From: Alphaproteobacteria bacterium
GTDB taxonomy: Bacteria; Pseudomonadota; Alphaproteobacteria; RF32; CAG-239
Direction of reading: 5' to 3'
NCBI GenBank assembly: GCA_017958895.1
Contig: JAGDBT010000060.1
Location: forward strand, 1-7,159
Length of the DNA stretch: 7,159 nt
Position numbers and translations under genes: made by a program. A model generated the notes under the pieces. That model did not search any database. It had not been told where the DNA came from and was given only the letters and a program-made list of their open reading frames with translations. Positions 6,736 through 7,159 of the stretch are shown one piece after another (the stretch's first letter is position 1; every line of letters begins with the position of its first letter).

Positions 6736-7159
6736 GACTCAATCTCCGTAAAATATTTTTCGATTACCTCTTCGGCCTCAGCCAAAGAATTTATTTTGTT
6801 GTATTGTTCTCTGAACTTTTTTGCCTCATACAAACTTTTCACATACCAACCGACATGCTTGCGCGAAATAGCCATTCCCGCCTTTTCGCCATAATAATCA
6901 GCCAACAAATGCAAATGTTTCAACAACATTTCTTTTATTTCCGCAACAGTCGGACTTGCTGTTTCCACACCATTTTGCAAAAAACAGTGCACCCGATTTA
7001 AAAGCCAGGGATTTCCCAACATGGCCCGACCTATCATAACTCCGTCAACGCCGCTTTGCAACATCATTTCTTTGGCTTTTTGCGGAGAATCTATCTCGCC
7101 GTTGCCGACCACCGGAATTTTCACGTTTTCCTTAACCTGTTTTATGATATCCCAATCCG
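6732..7159 (-). CDS. dusB: DusB-type tRNA-dihydrouridine synthase (NifR3), C-terminal part
   Basis: Only the last 142 codons are present; the gene enters from the right edge and full-length members are about 320-340 residues. Dus enzymes use FMN and NADPH to reduce specific uridines in tRNA to dihydrouridine. Seen: the end of the TIM barrel with IPVVGNGEI and GVMIGRAMLGNPW, which contact the FMN phosphate, then the C-terminal helical tRNA-binding domain with AISRKHVGWYVKSL. Reading continues in frame without a stop to 7159 (through a DWDII stretch typical of DusB), so a GTG at 7124 that could be mistaken for a start is an internal valine codon. The two terminal bases belong to an incomplete codon. 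The TGA overlaps the trkA ATG by 4 bases. The B-type assignment rests on resemblance to DusB/NifR3 C-termini and on the trkA neighbour; the catalytic Cys lies outside the window. Confidence 0.88.
   Translation of the reverse strand, partial: DWDIIKQVKENVKIPVVGNGEIDSPQKAKEMMLQSGVDGVMIGRAMLGNPWLLNRVHCFLQNGVETASPTVAEIKEMLLKHLHLLADYYGEKAGMAISRKHVGWYVKSLYEAKKFREQYNKINSLAEAEEVIEKYFTEIES

Noticed and set aside
7122..7124. GTG at 7124 as the start of a short 130-residue protein
   Set aside because: The frame stays open to the window edge and the upstream codons match the DusB barrel, so the GTG is an internal valine codon.

Overview
The window is a compact bacterial chromosomal segment in which all six supported genes lie on the minus strand. 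In transcription order (right to left) they are: the 3' end of dusB (tRNA-dihydrouridine synthase), trkA (potassium-uptake regulatory protein), typA/bipA (ribosome-associated GTPase), an unrecognised 187-residue protein with an N-terminal cysteine cluster, an unrecognised 645-residue protein with a HEXXH zinc-metallopeptidase motif, and the 5' part of mnmE (tRNA-modification GTPase), which runs off the left edge. I see no rRNA, tRNA, CRISPR array, insertion sequence or prophage signature.

The organism is most likely a low-to-moderate GC alphaproteobacterium, perhaps an uncultured or host-associated one. This is an inference from two things: the MnmE and TypA sequences have a proteobacterial look, and dusB (nifR3) sits near trkA, which are the two ends of the classical alphaproteobacterial nifR3-ntrBC-ntrYX-trkA locus. 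Here the four nitrogen two-component genes expected between them are absent, and dusB and trkA are fused into one ATGA-coupled unit.

Layout: 6732-7159 dusB 3' part; 5368-6735 trkA, overlapping dusB by 4 bases; 5262-5367 a regulatory gap with a plausible typA promoter whose -10 lies inside a perfect 10-bp inverted repeat; 3435-5261 typA; a 55-bp gap; 2816-3379 the cysteine-cluster protein; a 60-bp gap with a strong sigma70-type promoter (perfect TATAAT) and a strong Shine-Dalgarno; 818-2755 the HEXXH protein; a 115-bp gap with a 61-nt stem-loop-like inverted repeat; 1-702 mnmE 5' part.

Functionally, dusB, mnmE and typA belong to the translation/RNA-modification housekeeping set, and trkA to potassium homeostasis. 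The two unrecognised proteins between typA and mnmE are the accessory part. The 645-residue protein has its own promoter and a probable catalytic zinc site, and is the best candidate here for undescribed biology. I did not find evidence of a complete novel multi-gene system.
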